A DNA stretch of 5,296 nt from the NCBI GenBank assembly GCA_902784045.1, contig CACZTE010000047.1, positions 1 through 5,296 on the forward strand. The letters run 5' to 3'. This DNA is from an uncultured Eubacterium sp. (GTDB lineage: Bacteria; Bacillota; Clostridia; Eubacteriales; Eubacteriaceae). A model generated the notes under the pieces. It saw only the letters and a list, made by a program, of their open reading frames with translations. It searched no databases and had not been told where the DNA came from. Of the stretch, positions 1-5,296 are shown piece after piece. Every line of letters starts with the position of its first letter. Position 1 is the first letter of the stretch. The translations under genes were made by a program, and so were the position numbers.

Positions 1-825
1 ATTAAATAAATCTTTTGCGTCTTCCAAGTGTTTCTGGCAAAACTCTGTTTGCTCCGATTGCATTTTTTCAATATTTGCCAGACATTGTTGTTTTTCCCGT
101 TTCAGTTTCGAAACAATATCTGACGGTTTTCCTTCATACGAACTGTTAAGCCCCGTCATTGGCTTAAATCCTACCGATCTTAAAATGCGATTCGTTTCTA
201 CTTCCAGTTCTTTAGGGGTAATAACTAAAAATACTTCTTCATGCTCTATATCATCAACATGAAAAATAACGGAAGTCACTGTATTGTAAATCCGTTTCAG
301 GCGTTCAGCGTTCTGTTTGGGTACACTTCCTAAAGAATAGGTAAAATATGTCATACGATCCAATTCAGACATTTCAATATCGATATCGGATAAATAACTG
401 TACGTCTCGATACTTTTTTCCAGATCAGCAAGTTTTTCTTTTTCCGATTGACTTCGTACAATGACATCATCAATAAATGAATCAAAAACGGACAAATGCT
501 CTTTTGTTTCTTCTTTTGTCCAGTGCACTTTATCCAATTTCGGCACATCAAATTGTAATGAATCATTGTATAATTGCAATAATCTTTGCCGTTTTTTCTC
601 CCATTGATTATCTTCGGCAACTTCTTCACCAGATTGCAAATAGGAGAATCCGATCATTTCTTTAATATTGGATTTACTGACCGGAAGCGTAAATCGACCG
701 CTTTCGATTTCCTCCATCGCGCTGGCCATTTGGATATCTCCATACAAAAATATGTCTCGTATAAAATTGTCTGTGTATTCATTTGAACCGATGACATTCA
801 TCATCGTGACTTTTTCAATTGCCAT
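1..825 (-). CDS. ntpI: V-type ATP synthase subunit I, N-terminal part (cut by window edge)
   Basis: Subunit I (the a-type subunit) links the membrane rotor ring to the peripheral stalks and forms the ion half-channels in V/A-type ATPases. The frame is open from the ATG at 825 to base 1, giving 275 codons with no stop. The family usually has about 600-650 residues, so only the N-terminal cytoplasmic half is here and the membrane half lies off the left edge. The protein starts MAIEKVTMMNVIGSNEYTD, matching the family's opening beta-strand (M-x-x-x-K-V-x-x-x-x-x-x-G). It then runs as charged, mostly helical sequence with likely coiled-coil stretches (about residues 85-145 and 240-275), as expected for the cytoplasmic arm. 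An AGAAGG ribosome binding site lies 8 bases before the ATG, inside the end of ntpC, and the two genes overlap by 11 bases. No membrane span is visible, so the assignment rests on the N-terminal pattern plus its position after subunit C. Confidence 0.87.
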   Translation of the reverse strand, partial: MAIEKVTMMNVIGSNEYTDNFIRDIFLYGDIQMASAMEEIESGRFTLPVSKSNIKEMIGFSYLQSGEEVAEDNQWEKKRQRLLQLYNDSLQFDVPKLDKVHWTKEETKEHLSVFDSFIDDVIVRSQSEKEKLADLEKSIETYSYLSDIDIEMSELDRMTYFTYSLGSVPKQNAERLKRIYNTVTSVIFHVDDIEHEEVFLVITPKELEVETNRILRSVGFKPMTGLNSSYEGKPSDIVSKLKREKQQCLANIEKMQSEQTEFCQKHLEDAKDLFN

Positions 826-1903
826 CCGTAAGACCTTCTCTCTCTTCTTCGAATTGATGAATCAAAAAAGATTCTGTATCATCTTGAAGCATATGATATC
901 TTTTGCTTTCTATAATAGATACGATATCGTTTATTTCGTATTCGATGAGACGAACAAAAGCAATCGCTTTACCTATCCCGGAATTGTCGGATAAGAACAA
1001 CCGTTTAAACGCATAGAATAAATATCGCTCTCTTCTTCTTTCCATATAAAGATCATTACTCAACCCATGTGAAAACAGGAAAGCATAATCATCAAATTTA
1101 GGATCTTTGACCATCATCAAATAAGCTTCTATATTTTTTGAGCCAGAAAATTTCTCAATATCTGATGTTTCTACACGCAAACCACCTCGATAAGCATACG
1201 CTATCAGCTGTTCTCTTGGTAAATGATAAAACTTAATGTTGCGATAGAACCATATCAAATTAAGAATATCGACTTCTTTTCGAAAAACTTTAATCAATGA
1301 TTCTTTTGATTTTTGTCCGGTCACTTTTCGTAAAATGCGTTTTTGCTCATCATAATAATATCGTTCCAGACTTTTTTCTATATCGTACAAATCAAGATTT
1401 GTTGTCAACGAAGGATAGATTTCTAAAACACGGTAAAAATCCGTATTCGTAAGCTTTTTTTTGAAATTATCCCAAGTAGATGCCGAAATCAAAGATTGAA
1501 CTGGTAGCGATGTATGTTTTTGCGCAGTATAAAGAAAATCATTCACGTTAGAAAGATTTCCTTCCCTCATCAGTTTTCTAATCATTGTGATGAGATTTTC
1601 AACATCTTGTTTTACAAAAAAAAGCTGTAGCAGTTTTTTGTCATCTCCGCTTGTATAATGCATCAGTTTTTCAATAATTAAAATACGATGTCTGTTTAAA
1701 GCATTTTCAACTGTTTCCCGATGCAGATGAGTAGAATCAACATCCGATAGATAGTCGCCATATACGGTATGATTGCACAAAAACTGAAACAGTGAATTAA
1801 AATCCTGTGCTTTAATCATTTGTCTATATTCATTATCTGAGAGCATAGATGCACGCATTGCCTGAATCTTTGTATTTAAACATGCATATTGACTATTTGG
1901 CAT
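815..1903 (-). CDS. ntpC: V-type ATP synthase subunit C (AC39/d-type)
   Basis: Encodes 362 residues, close to the usual length of the AC39 (vATP-synt_AC39) family. This cytoplasmic, funnel-shaped subunit sits on the membrane rotor ring and connects it to the central stalk of the V1/A1 motor. Family features visible are the N-terminal helix with 'TKIQAMRASMLS', the mid-protein 'FRKEVDILNLIWFYRNIKFY' (the family's E-x-D-x-x-N-L-x-x-x-x-R pattern), and the C-terminal helix 'IAFVRLIEYEINDIVSIIES', which matches the conserved Y-x-x-x-E-x-E-x-x-N-I segment. The start at 1903 lies 12 bases after the stop of the upstream stalk subunit. An AAAGG sequence overlapping that stop is the only ribosome-binding-like site, so translation is probably coupled. 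The gene ends in TGA at 815-817, inside the start of ntpI. The protein is soluble and has no signal peptide. Confidence 0.93.
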   Translation of the reverse strand: MPNSQYACLNTKIQAMRASMLSDNEYRQMIKAQDFNSLFQFLCNHTVYGDYLSDVDSTHLHRETVENALNRHRILIIEKLMHYTSGDDKKLLQLFFVKQDVENLITMIRKLMREGNLSNVNDFLYTAQKHTSLPVQSLISASTWDNFKKKLTNTDFYRVLEIYPSLTTNLDLYDIEKSLERYYYDEQKRILRKVTGQKSKESLIKVFRKEVDILNLIWFYRNIKFYHLPREQLIAYAYRGGLRVETSDIEKFSGSKNIEAYLMMVKDPKFDDYAFLFSHGLSNDLYMERRRERYLFYAFKRLFLSDNSGIGKAIAFVRLIEYEINDIVSIIESKRYHMLQDDTESFLIHQFEEEREGLTDGN

Positions 1904-1915
1904 CGCACACGACCT

Positions 1916-2239
1916 TTACTGTTTTAGTAACATCTCAATGACTTCATCAGCAAAATCATATTTGTTTGCTTCATAAAGCTCCTTTAATTGAGACATACTT
2001 GTCTCGGCGCTATCAAGCGTTGCTTGTCTTTCAGATTTTGCCTTTTCGATTTCTATATTATAATTTCGGCGGTTCGTCTCCTTAACTTGATTTAATGTCT
2101 CGTCTCGGGTTTCACGTATTTCAATTTTAGTTTCAGAGGCGATTTGTTCAGCTTGACTTTTGGCGTCTTGAATGATTTCATTCGCCTGTTTGTCAAGATC
2201 TATAATTCGACGAATCACATTGGTTGTTGAACTATCCAT
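1916..2239 (-). CDS. V-type ATPase peripheral-stalk subunit, G/H (NtpF-like) coiled coil
   Basis: A 107-residue, highly charged, helical protein and the first gene of the ATPase operon. It begins with 'IRRIIDLDKQANEIIQDAKS', followed by Ala/Glu/Lys/Arg-rich heptad-like sequence up to about residue 90 and a short C-terminal helix (DEVIEMLLKQ). This is the pattern of the small stalk subunits called G, H or NtpF, which pair with subunit E to form the peripheral stalk that holds the catalytic head against rotation. There is no Pro or Trp, consistent with one long helix. The start is fixed by a near-perfect AAGGAGG site at 2244-2250, four bases before the ATG. An extended -10 promoter lies about 40 bases upstream. 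Coiled coils diverge quickly, so the identity rests largely on size, shape and position just before subunits C and I. Confidence 0.82.
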   Translation of the reverse strand: MDSSTTNVIRRIIDLDKQANEIIQDAKSQAEQIASETKIEIRETRDETLNQVKETNRRNYNIEIEKAKSERQATLDSAETSMSQLKELYEANKYDFADEVIEMLLKQ

Positions 2240-2243
2240 AATT

Positions 2244-2250
2244 CCTCCTT
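2244..2250 (-). promoter_or_regulatory. Strong ribosome binding site of the ATPase operon's first gene
   Basis: The minus strand reads AAGGAGG, four bases (AATT) before the ATG at 2239. It is the strongest Shine-Dalgarno match in the ATPase part of the window. The genes that follow have weaker sites, which fits translation being loaded at the head of the operon. Confidence 0.85.
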
Positions 2251-2277
2251 ATGATTCATTCATCTTACTATATTTCA

Positions 2278-2286
2278 ATTATATCA
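2278..2286 (-). promoter_or_regulatory. Extended -10 promoter of the V-type ATPase operon
   Basis: The minus strand reads TGATATAAT, a perfect extended -10 (TG-N-TATAAT) for a sigma-A type factor, with the TATAAT at 2278-2283. Seventeen bases upstream, the -35 position would fall at 2301-2306 (TTTCGG), a poor match to TTGACA that lies in the loop of the upstream terminator. Extended -10 promoters tolerate a weak -35. Transcription would start near 2271, leaving a leader of about 30 bases with the AAGGAGG site. This is a motif match only; no start has been mapped. Confidence 0.65.
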
Positions 2287-2287
2287 C

Positions 2288-2319
2288 AAACAAACCTGTG
2301 CCGAAACACAGGTTTGTTT
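2288..2319 (-). terminator. Hairpin terminator after the muramidase/anchored-protein unit
   Basis: A perfect 13-base-pair inverted repeat (arms 2288-2300 and 2307-2319) with a 6-base loop. On the minus strand the loop is TTTCGG, so a stable UUCG tetraloop closed by a U-G pair can form. The minus strand has an A-run before the hairpin and a T-rich descending arm (TTTGTTTG). The hairpin starts 26 bases after the stop of the anchored-protein gene. The plus strand has a better T-tail (2313-2322), so the element could also stop transcripts running the other way. Confidence 0.8.
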
Positions 2320-2344
2320 TTTAGAAGAGATATAGAGAAAAATT

Positions 2345-2902
2345 TTAGTTTCCTCCCGCGCCCGCAACTCCTCCATTGCCTCTGGAAGAAGATTGCATAT
2401 TGAATGAAAAGATGCGGAATTTCCCATTAGAATCACGTTGAAATCCTACACGCGCGATATAATCATCTTTGATGGTTAAAGGAACAGCACACTCAGCATT
2501 TTTCGCGATTTCTTCCGGTTCACCCACCGAAACGGGTGTTGATACATCCGTATAGGTTGAAATGTTGTACGCCGTATAAGCACCTAAAGAATCATCTGTT
2601 CCGCCGTTAATAACGCTGTCTAAACTTGATGCAAAGCTGTTTGTAGTCAAGGTCTTTGCGGTATTAAAATCTTTTTTAAAGCATGCAGTATAAAAAGTCG
2701 TTGCGTCTTTTTTCATCGCGTCAATTTCTTCCTGCGTGATACCTGTAGCAGGTGTCGATGTCGGCATAGGAGTGGGCGTAGATACTTGGGTTTTTAATAC
2801 TTGTGTTTGTCCTTGGTTGTTTTGGTTAAGAAAAAACCAAGCACCTAATGTTCCTAAAATAATAATTGCCAAAACAACTACAGGAATAATTTTACTTTTC
2901 AT
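2345..2902 (-). CDS. Membrane-anchored extracytoplasmic protein of unknown function with Pro/Thr linker
   Basis: I do not recognise a specific family. The 185-residue protein has a short basic N-terminus (MKSK), one hydrophobic span (about residues 5-25), a Gln/Asn- then Pro/Thr-rich linker (about 28-54, including STPTPMPTSTP), a compact domain (about 55-170) and a Gly-rich tail (about 174-185). No lipobox Cys is present, so it is probably an N-in, C-out anchored protein or carries an uncleaved signal. The domain starts with a helix followed by 'ATTFYTACFKKDFNTAKTL' and ends with strands, resembling small NTF2-like/DUF4878-like domains that follow one-span anchors in Gram-positive proteins; that resemblance is inference. 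Cys74 and Cys138 are the only cysteines and could pair outside the cell. It starts seven bases after the muramidase stop. The nearest ribosome-binding-like sequence (AGGA, 13 bases upstream) lies in the end of that gene, which suggests coupled translation. A terminator follows. Confidence 0.8.
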   Translation of the reverse strand: MKSKIIPVVVLAIIILGTLGAWFFLNQNNQGQTQVLKTQVSTPTPMPTSTPATGITQEEIDAMKKDATTFYTACFKKDFNTAKTLTTNSFASSLDSVINGGTDDSLGAYTAYNISTYTDVSTPVSVGEPEEIAKNAECAVPLTIKDDYIARVGFQRDSNGKFRIFSFNMQSSSRGNGGVAGAGGN

Positions 2903-2909
2903 AGTTTTA

Positions 2910-4880
2910 TTACTGTCCTAATTCAGAAAATGCCTGATTCATATCGACCGGAGCACCAATCCCGTTGATTGCACCTCTGGAGGAATATTGCCATACATCA
3001 AAGTGATTTCCGAAAGTCGGTTGTGAATTGTATTGAGCCAGCCAAATTCTATAGCCTCTTTGTGCCAGACGGCCATAATCAATTTTGTTCGTAAACCAAT
3101 TTAGATTTGCATATACCATTGGCTCATATCCCGCAGCTCTTATTTTATCGCAGAATGTAATGATCATGTCGGTTGTTTCAGCAGGTGAACGATTTCCTAA
3201 AGTCGCGCTGTCTTCGGCATCAAACGCAACTGGAAGATCCAAATGTCTGCCATTTAGAATACTGAGACAAAGATCAGCTTCAGCTGCAGCTTCAGGTACA
3301 GAATTGGCATAACTAAAATGATACACACCTACCGGAACACCGGCGCTTTTCGCACCGTTATAATTTTGGTTAAAAGCATAATCTGCTCTGCCGTTACCTG
3401 ATCTTCCCCATCCGGCACGGAGAAATGCGAATTTGATTCCCGCCTGTTTAGCAGCTGCCCAGTTATTGCTATAACCATTCCATTCCGAAACGTCAATTCC
3501 GATATCTCCGGGATTAACTTTGCAGAGATGGTCAACAAAAGCGTTATTTCCAAGTTTTGGAGCGTTTTCAGATCCATTTGGCAATAATTTGACTTCTAAT
3601 GCTTCCATCTTTCTGCTAATACTAGCAGATCCGGCTTGCTCGCCGTTTTTTGTCCAATCAAGCCATCCAAACCCTTCAACATAGGCTCTGTAATAGACCT
3701 CGTATAAATGACTCTCATTACCGGAAACATTGATTTTAATTGATTCAACACGTAAACTTTGACCAGTCGTACCTGAGATTTCTCCTTCATTGACCATTCC
3801 TTGCCAACCGATGTTTTGTACATGGGCACAATAGGATAAATTGACATCGGCCGTATCATCGGATTTGTATAGTTTAATTGCCTCAACTCGTTTTCCGCCA
3901 CCGGGTTCTCCCGAAACGTTTTGAACGACTGCGTCTTTCCAACCGTCATTTTGCATATGGACTTCGCTGACAGCTTTAGATGTTTTAAGTGGTTTTTTTT
4001 CGCCTTTATCAAATACCGTATCTTTTGGAAGGAGTTTGATTTCGATGGCCTCTGTCCGCATGGCATAACCTTCTGTTCCAGCGGTTTCTCCGTTTTGAGC
4101 CCATCCAAGCCAACCGAAATTTTTGACGTGAATGCGGTAAAAAACATTATATTGAGATGCTTTTTCTCCGGTTAAATTAATCTTTAAGGCTTCAACTCTA
4201 TAGGATTGACCGGTCGTTCCGGCGGTTTCTCCATCGGTGACATCTTGCTGCCAGCCGATGTTTTGTACATGAGTGGAATACGATAGGCCGACACCGTCAA
4301 CATTGGATTTAATTTCCAACGCTTCAAGTCGTAAACTTTGACCGGTCGTACCGCAAAGTTCGCCATTTTTTACCCAATCCTGCCAACCGATATTCTGAGA
4401 ATGACCGCGATATTCAATCGGACTGATGCCTAAAGCTTCCAGATCAGCCAAATCGCCTTTTTGATCACCCGAAGCTTTAGAATTTACAATTTTCGTTTGA
4501 GCCTTAGACGGATCATCGAAAACTGCTTTAACTTCAAAATTGTCAATCGGATCTATTGCCTTTAACCCATCAATTGTTTGAGTCTGACTCAATTGATAGA
4601 CCCCGTCAGATAATCCAAGAGAAGCGATATCCGCTTTTCCGGATGCGTCGGTCTCAACACTCGCGACAACATTACCATTTGAATCACTAAAGTTGAATTT
4701 CGCGCCTTTTATTGGCTCGCCTTCTGACGTGACAACTAAAAGTGATTGGCCAGTAGTCGTTCCAGAGCCCAAAGAGTTCTCAACCGCTTTAATGCTTCCG
4801 GAAAAGATCAGAAGCGCGGTCATCGACAACATCGATATTAATAATAGCCACTTCCAATTTCCTGTTTTTATTTTCTCCAT
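2910..4880 (-). CDS. Secreted GH25 muramidase (lysozyme) with SpaA-like domain and six ChW repeats
   Basis: Predicted to cut the MurNAc-GlcNAc bond of peptidoglycan outside the cell. Numbered from the ATG at 4880 (656 residues): signal peptide about 1-32; SpaA/Cna-B-like domain about 43-134; six ChW repeats about 153-433 with key Trp at 166, 210, 257, 314, 359 and 406; GH25 domain about 458-651. Catalytic features are present: 'GIDVSEWNG' (Asp463), the D-x-E pair in 'VAFDAED' (Asp554, Glu556), and a late Asp in 'APVDMNQA' (Asp646). ChW repeats are thought to mediate surface binding. I chose the ATG at 4880 because GGAGG lies five bases upstream; an in-frame ATG at 4892 with a weaker AGGA site would add four residues. 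There is no LPXTG sorting signal, so the enzyme is released or held through its repeats. It probably shares a transcript with the anchored protein that follows. It may be an autolysin or a secreted enzyme against other cells; the sequence does not decide this. Confidence 0.93.
   Translation of the reverse strand: MEKIKTGNWKWLLLISMLSMTALLIFSGSIKAVENSLGSGTTTGQSLLVVTSEGEPIKGAKFNFSDSNGNVVASVETDASGKADIASLGLSDGVYQLSQTQTIDGLKAIDPIDNFEVKAVFDDPSKAQTKIVNSKASGDQKGDLADLEALGISPIEYRGHSQNIGWQDWVKNGELCGTTGQSLRLEALEIKSNVDGVGLSYSTHVQNIGWQQDVTDGETAGTTGQSYRVEALKINLTGEKASQYNVFYRIHVKNFGWLGWAQNGETAGTEGYAMRTEAIEIKLLPKDTVFDKGEKKPLKTSKAVSEVHMQNDGWKDAVVQNVSGEPGGGKRVEAIKLYKSDDTADVNLSYCAHVQNIGWQGMVNEGEISGTTGQSLRVESIKINVSGNESHLYEVYYRAYVEGFGWLDWTKNGEQAGSASISRKMEALEVKLLPNGSENAPKLGNNAFVDHLCKVNPGDIGIDVSEWNGYSNNWAAAKQAGIKFAFLRAGWGRSGNGRADYAFNQNYNGAKSAGVPVGVYHFSYANSVPEAAAEADLCLSILNGRHLDLPVAFDAEDSATLGNRSPAETTDMIITFCDKIRAAGYEPMVYANLNWFTNKIDYGRLAQRGYRIWLAQYNSQPTFGNHFDVWQYSSRGAINGIGAPVDMNQAFSELGQ
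3582..4424 (-). repeat. Six ChW repeats in two triads within the muramidase gene
   Basis: Six units of about 45-57 residues share the pattern Y-x-x-H-x-Q-N-x-G-W ... NGE-x-x-G-T-x-G ... R-x-E-A-(L/I)-x-I. Trp-to-Trp distances are 44, 47, 57, 45 and 47 residues, so units 1-3 and 4-6 form two triads with a period of about 149 residues. Units 2 and 5 share 'HVQNIGWQ', and units 3 and 6 share 'FGWL-x-W'. At DNA level a 17-base block is identical at 3808-3824 and 4255-4271, exactly 447 bases apart. Confidence 0.88.
4479..4754 (-). other. SpaA/Cna-B-like domain segment of the muramidase
   Basis: The segment shows the prealbumin-like pattern: 'GEPIKGAKFNFSDSNG', then 'ETDASGKADIASL', then 'DGVYQLSQT'. 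This resembles the G-x-x-L-x-G-A-x-F ... TD-x-x-G ... L-x-x-G-x-Y-x-L-x-E sequence of SpaA/Cna-B domains, which act as rigid stalk modules in surface proteins. The Glu usually found in Y-x-L-x-E is Gln here, and no Lys is evident in the first strand (SLLVVTSEG). Such domains often hold a Lys-Asn/Asp isopeptide bond; this one probably does not. Confidence 0.6.
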
Positions 4881-4885
4881 ATCAT

Positions 4886-4890
4886 CCTCC
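4886..4890 (-). promoter_or_regulatory. Ribosome binding site that decides the muramidase start
   Basis: The minus strand reads GGAGG, five bases before the ATG at 4880. It overlaps the alternative upstream ATG at 4892, whose own candidate site (AGGA) is 10 bases away. Spacing and strength favour 4880. Confidence 0.7.
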
Positions 4891-4923
4891 ATGCGTATCT
4901 CTTCCTCTGAAAAAATAAAATTA

Positions 4924-4929
4924 ATTATA
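4924..4929 (-). promoter_or_regulatory. Candidate -10 box for the muramidase unit
   Basis: The minus strand has a perfect TATAAT about 45 bases before the chosen start, in very AT-rich sequence. The best -35 candidate at 18-base spacing is TTCTAA (4948-4953), only 3 of 6 matches to TTGACA. In such AT-rich DNA a TATAAT can occur by chance, so this is a weak call. Confidence 0.4.
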
Positions 4930-5176
4930 TTGTTATATTATTTTACATTAGAAAACTACTCTAGTAAAGAAAAAACAGAAATTTAAGATATTAAAAATAA
5001 GTACAAAATTTCGTTTTCGACGCAAAAACTCAATTAATGCATTATGTTTTTCTAAATAATTAAAAATTTATTTCTTTTCGTATCTTATTTTTATTCGAGC
5101 ATTACAAATCATTTTTTCTATCTTTATTCTCAAAAACAAAAATCAGAAAAACTAATCGGCAAAAACAAAAAAATGA
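4930..5176. other. AT-rich divergent intergenic region
   Basis: About 250 bases of strongly AT-rich DNA between the minus-strand muramidase unit and the plus-strand tRNA promoter. I see no convincing reading frame, structured RNA or terminator in it. The one distinct element is a 10-base perfect palindrome, TAATGCATTA, at 5035-5044. A-tracts and T-tracts are frequent, which could favour bent DNA upstream of both promoters. Confidence 0.6.
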
Positions 5177-5205
5177 TTGACAATCAATCTAAAGAAGATT
5201 ATTAT
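5177..5205 (+). promoter_or_regulatory. Sigma-A type promoter of the tRNA-Ser gene
   Basis: A consensus -35 TTGACA (5177-5182) is followed after exactly 17 bases by TATTAT (5200-5205), a 5 of 6 match to TATAAT. Transcription would start near 5211-5213, about 18-20 bases before the mature tRNA end. This is the strongest promoter match in the window and fits a stable-RNA gene. Confidence 0.85.
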
Positions 5206-5230
5206 ATCAAAGGTAGCCGTATGGCCAAGC

Positions 5231-5296
5231 GGAGAAGTATCGAAGTGGTCATAACGAGCCGCACTCGAAATGCGGTTGTCCTTTTTGGGCACGTGG
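5231..5296 (+). tRNA. tRNA-Ser (anticodon CGA), 3' end cut by window edge
   Basis: Reads UCG codons. The acceptor 5' strand is GGAGAAG (5231-5237), followed by U8-A9. The D-stem is TCG (5240-5242) with CGA (5255-5257). The anticodon stem is CCGCA (5259-5263) with TGCGG (5271-5275), and the loop CTCGAAA puts the anticodon CGA at 5266-5268. A long class II variable arm follows, with GTCC (5278-5281) pairing GGGC (5287-5290) around a TTTTT loop, as expected for serine. The window ends at the first bases of the T-stem, so the T-loop, acceptor 3' strand and any encoded CCA are not visible. Confidence 0.93.

Noticed and set aside
351..629. 92-codon minus-strand open frame
   Set aside because: It is out of frame with the well-supported subunit I sequence, which is open across the whole of 1-825 and fits its family. 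This frame is a shadow.
668..994. 108-codon plus-strand open frame across the ntpC/ntpI junction
   Set aside because: It is antisense to two well-supported genes, with no ribosome binding site or family pattern.
3596..4147. 183-codon minus-strand open frame overlapping the ChW region
   Set aside because: It lies in another frame of the muramidase gene. Its length comes from the repetitive DNA having no stops in that frame, and the product is rich in Lys/Ser with no recognisable domain.
2910..4880. Prophage endolysin or toxin-type effector
   Set aside because: A signal peptide and large surface-binding array are present, there are no holin or phage genes nearby, and the flanks are housekeeping genes (V-ATPase, tRNA). 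A cell-encoded secreted muramidase fits better.
4693..4986. Plus-strand open frame running from the muramidase N-terminus into the intergenic region
   Set aside because: It is the antisense of the signal peptide and SpaA-like region and then runs through AT-rich DNA. There is no start signal and the composition is not protein-like.
4930..5176. Riboswitch, CRISPR array or small RNA in the intergenic region
   Set aside because: No regular repeats, no GC-bearing stems and no terminator hairpin are visible; only AT-rich tracts and one short palindrome.
5213..5296. A tRNA starting at 5213 (GGTAGCC...)
   Set aside because: Starting there does not give a proper acceptor/D-arm layout. Starting at 5231 gives a full class II serine tRNA with matching stems.

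Overview
The window looks like a chromosomal segment of a low-GC Gram-positive anaerobe (Bacillota, Clostridia or Erysipelotrichia type). Four things point there: AT-rich DNA, strong AAGGAGG/GGAGG ribosome binding sites, a V-type ATPase operon, and a secreted GH25 muramidase carrying ChW ('clostridial hydrophobic with conserved Trp') repeats. The standard genetic code is used: ntpC ends in TGA, and the tryptophans checked are TGG. The species cannot be fixed from this window.

All protein genes lie on the minus strand, so the layout reads from right to left. At the right edge (about 5177-5296) a plus-strand tRNA-Ser(CGA) gene, cut by the window end, sits behind a near-consensus promoter. An AT-rich divergent intergenic region (4881-5176) separates it from a two-gene minus-strand unit. 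The first gene (2910-4880) encodes an exported muramidase: signal peptide, SpaA/Cna-B-like domain, six ChW repeats arranged as two triads, and a C-terminal GH25 catalytic domain. Seven bases after it comes a small membrane-anchored protein (2345-2902) with a Pro/Thr linker and an extracytoplasmic domain of unknown function. A hairpin terminator (2288-2319) ends this unit.

Directly against that terminator lies an extended -10 promoter (TGATATAAT, 2278-2286) that probably starts the V-type ATPase operon. Its first three genes are visible: a coiled-coil stalk subunit of the G/H type (1916-2239), subunit C (AC39 type, 815-1903), and the N-terminal 275 residues of subunit I (1-825, continuing off the left edge). 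The rotor, catalytic and remaining stalk subunits are expected beyond the left edge.

The two units are functionally separate: the muramidase unit acts on the cell envelope, while the ATPase couples ATP hydrolysis or synthesis to H+ or Na+ movement. I found no convincing new defence, mobile or RNA system. The most interesting points are the triad-plus-exchange history of the ChW repeats, the uncharacterised anchored partner protein, and the compact terminator/promoter junction.
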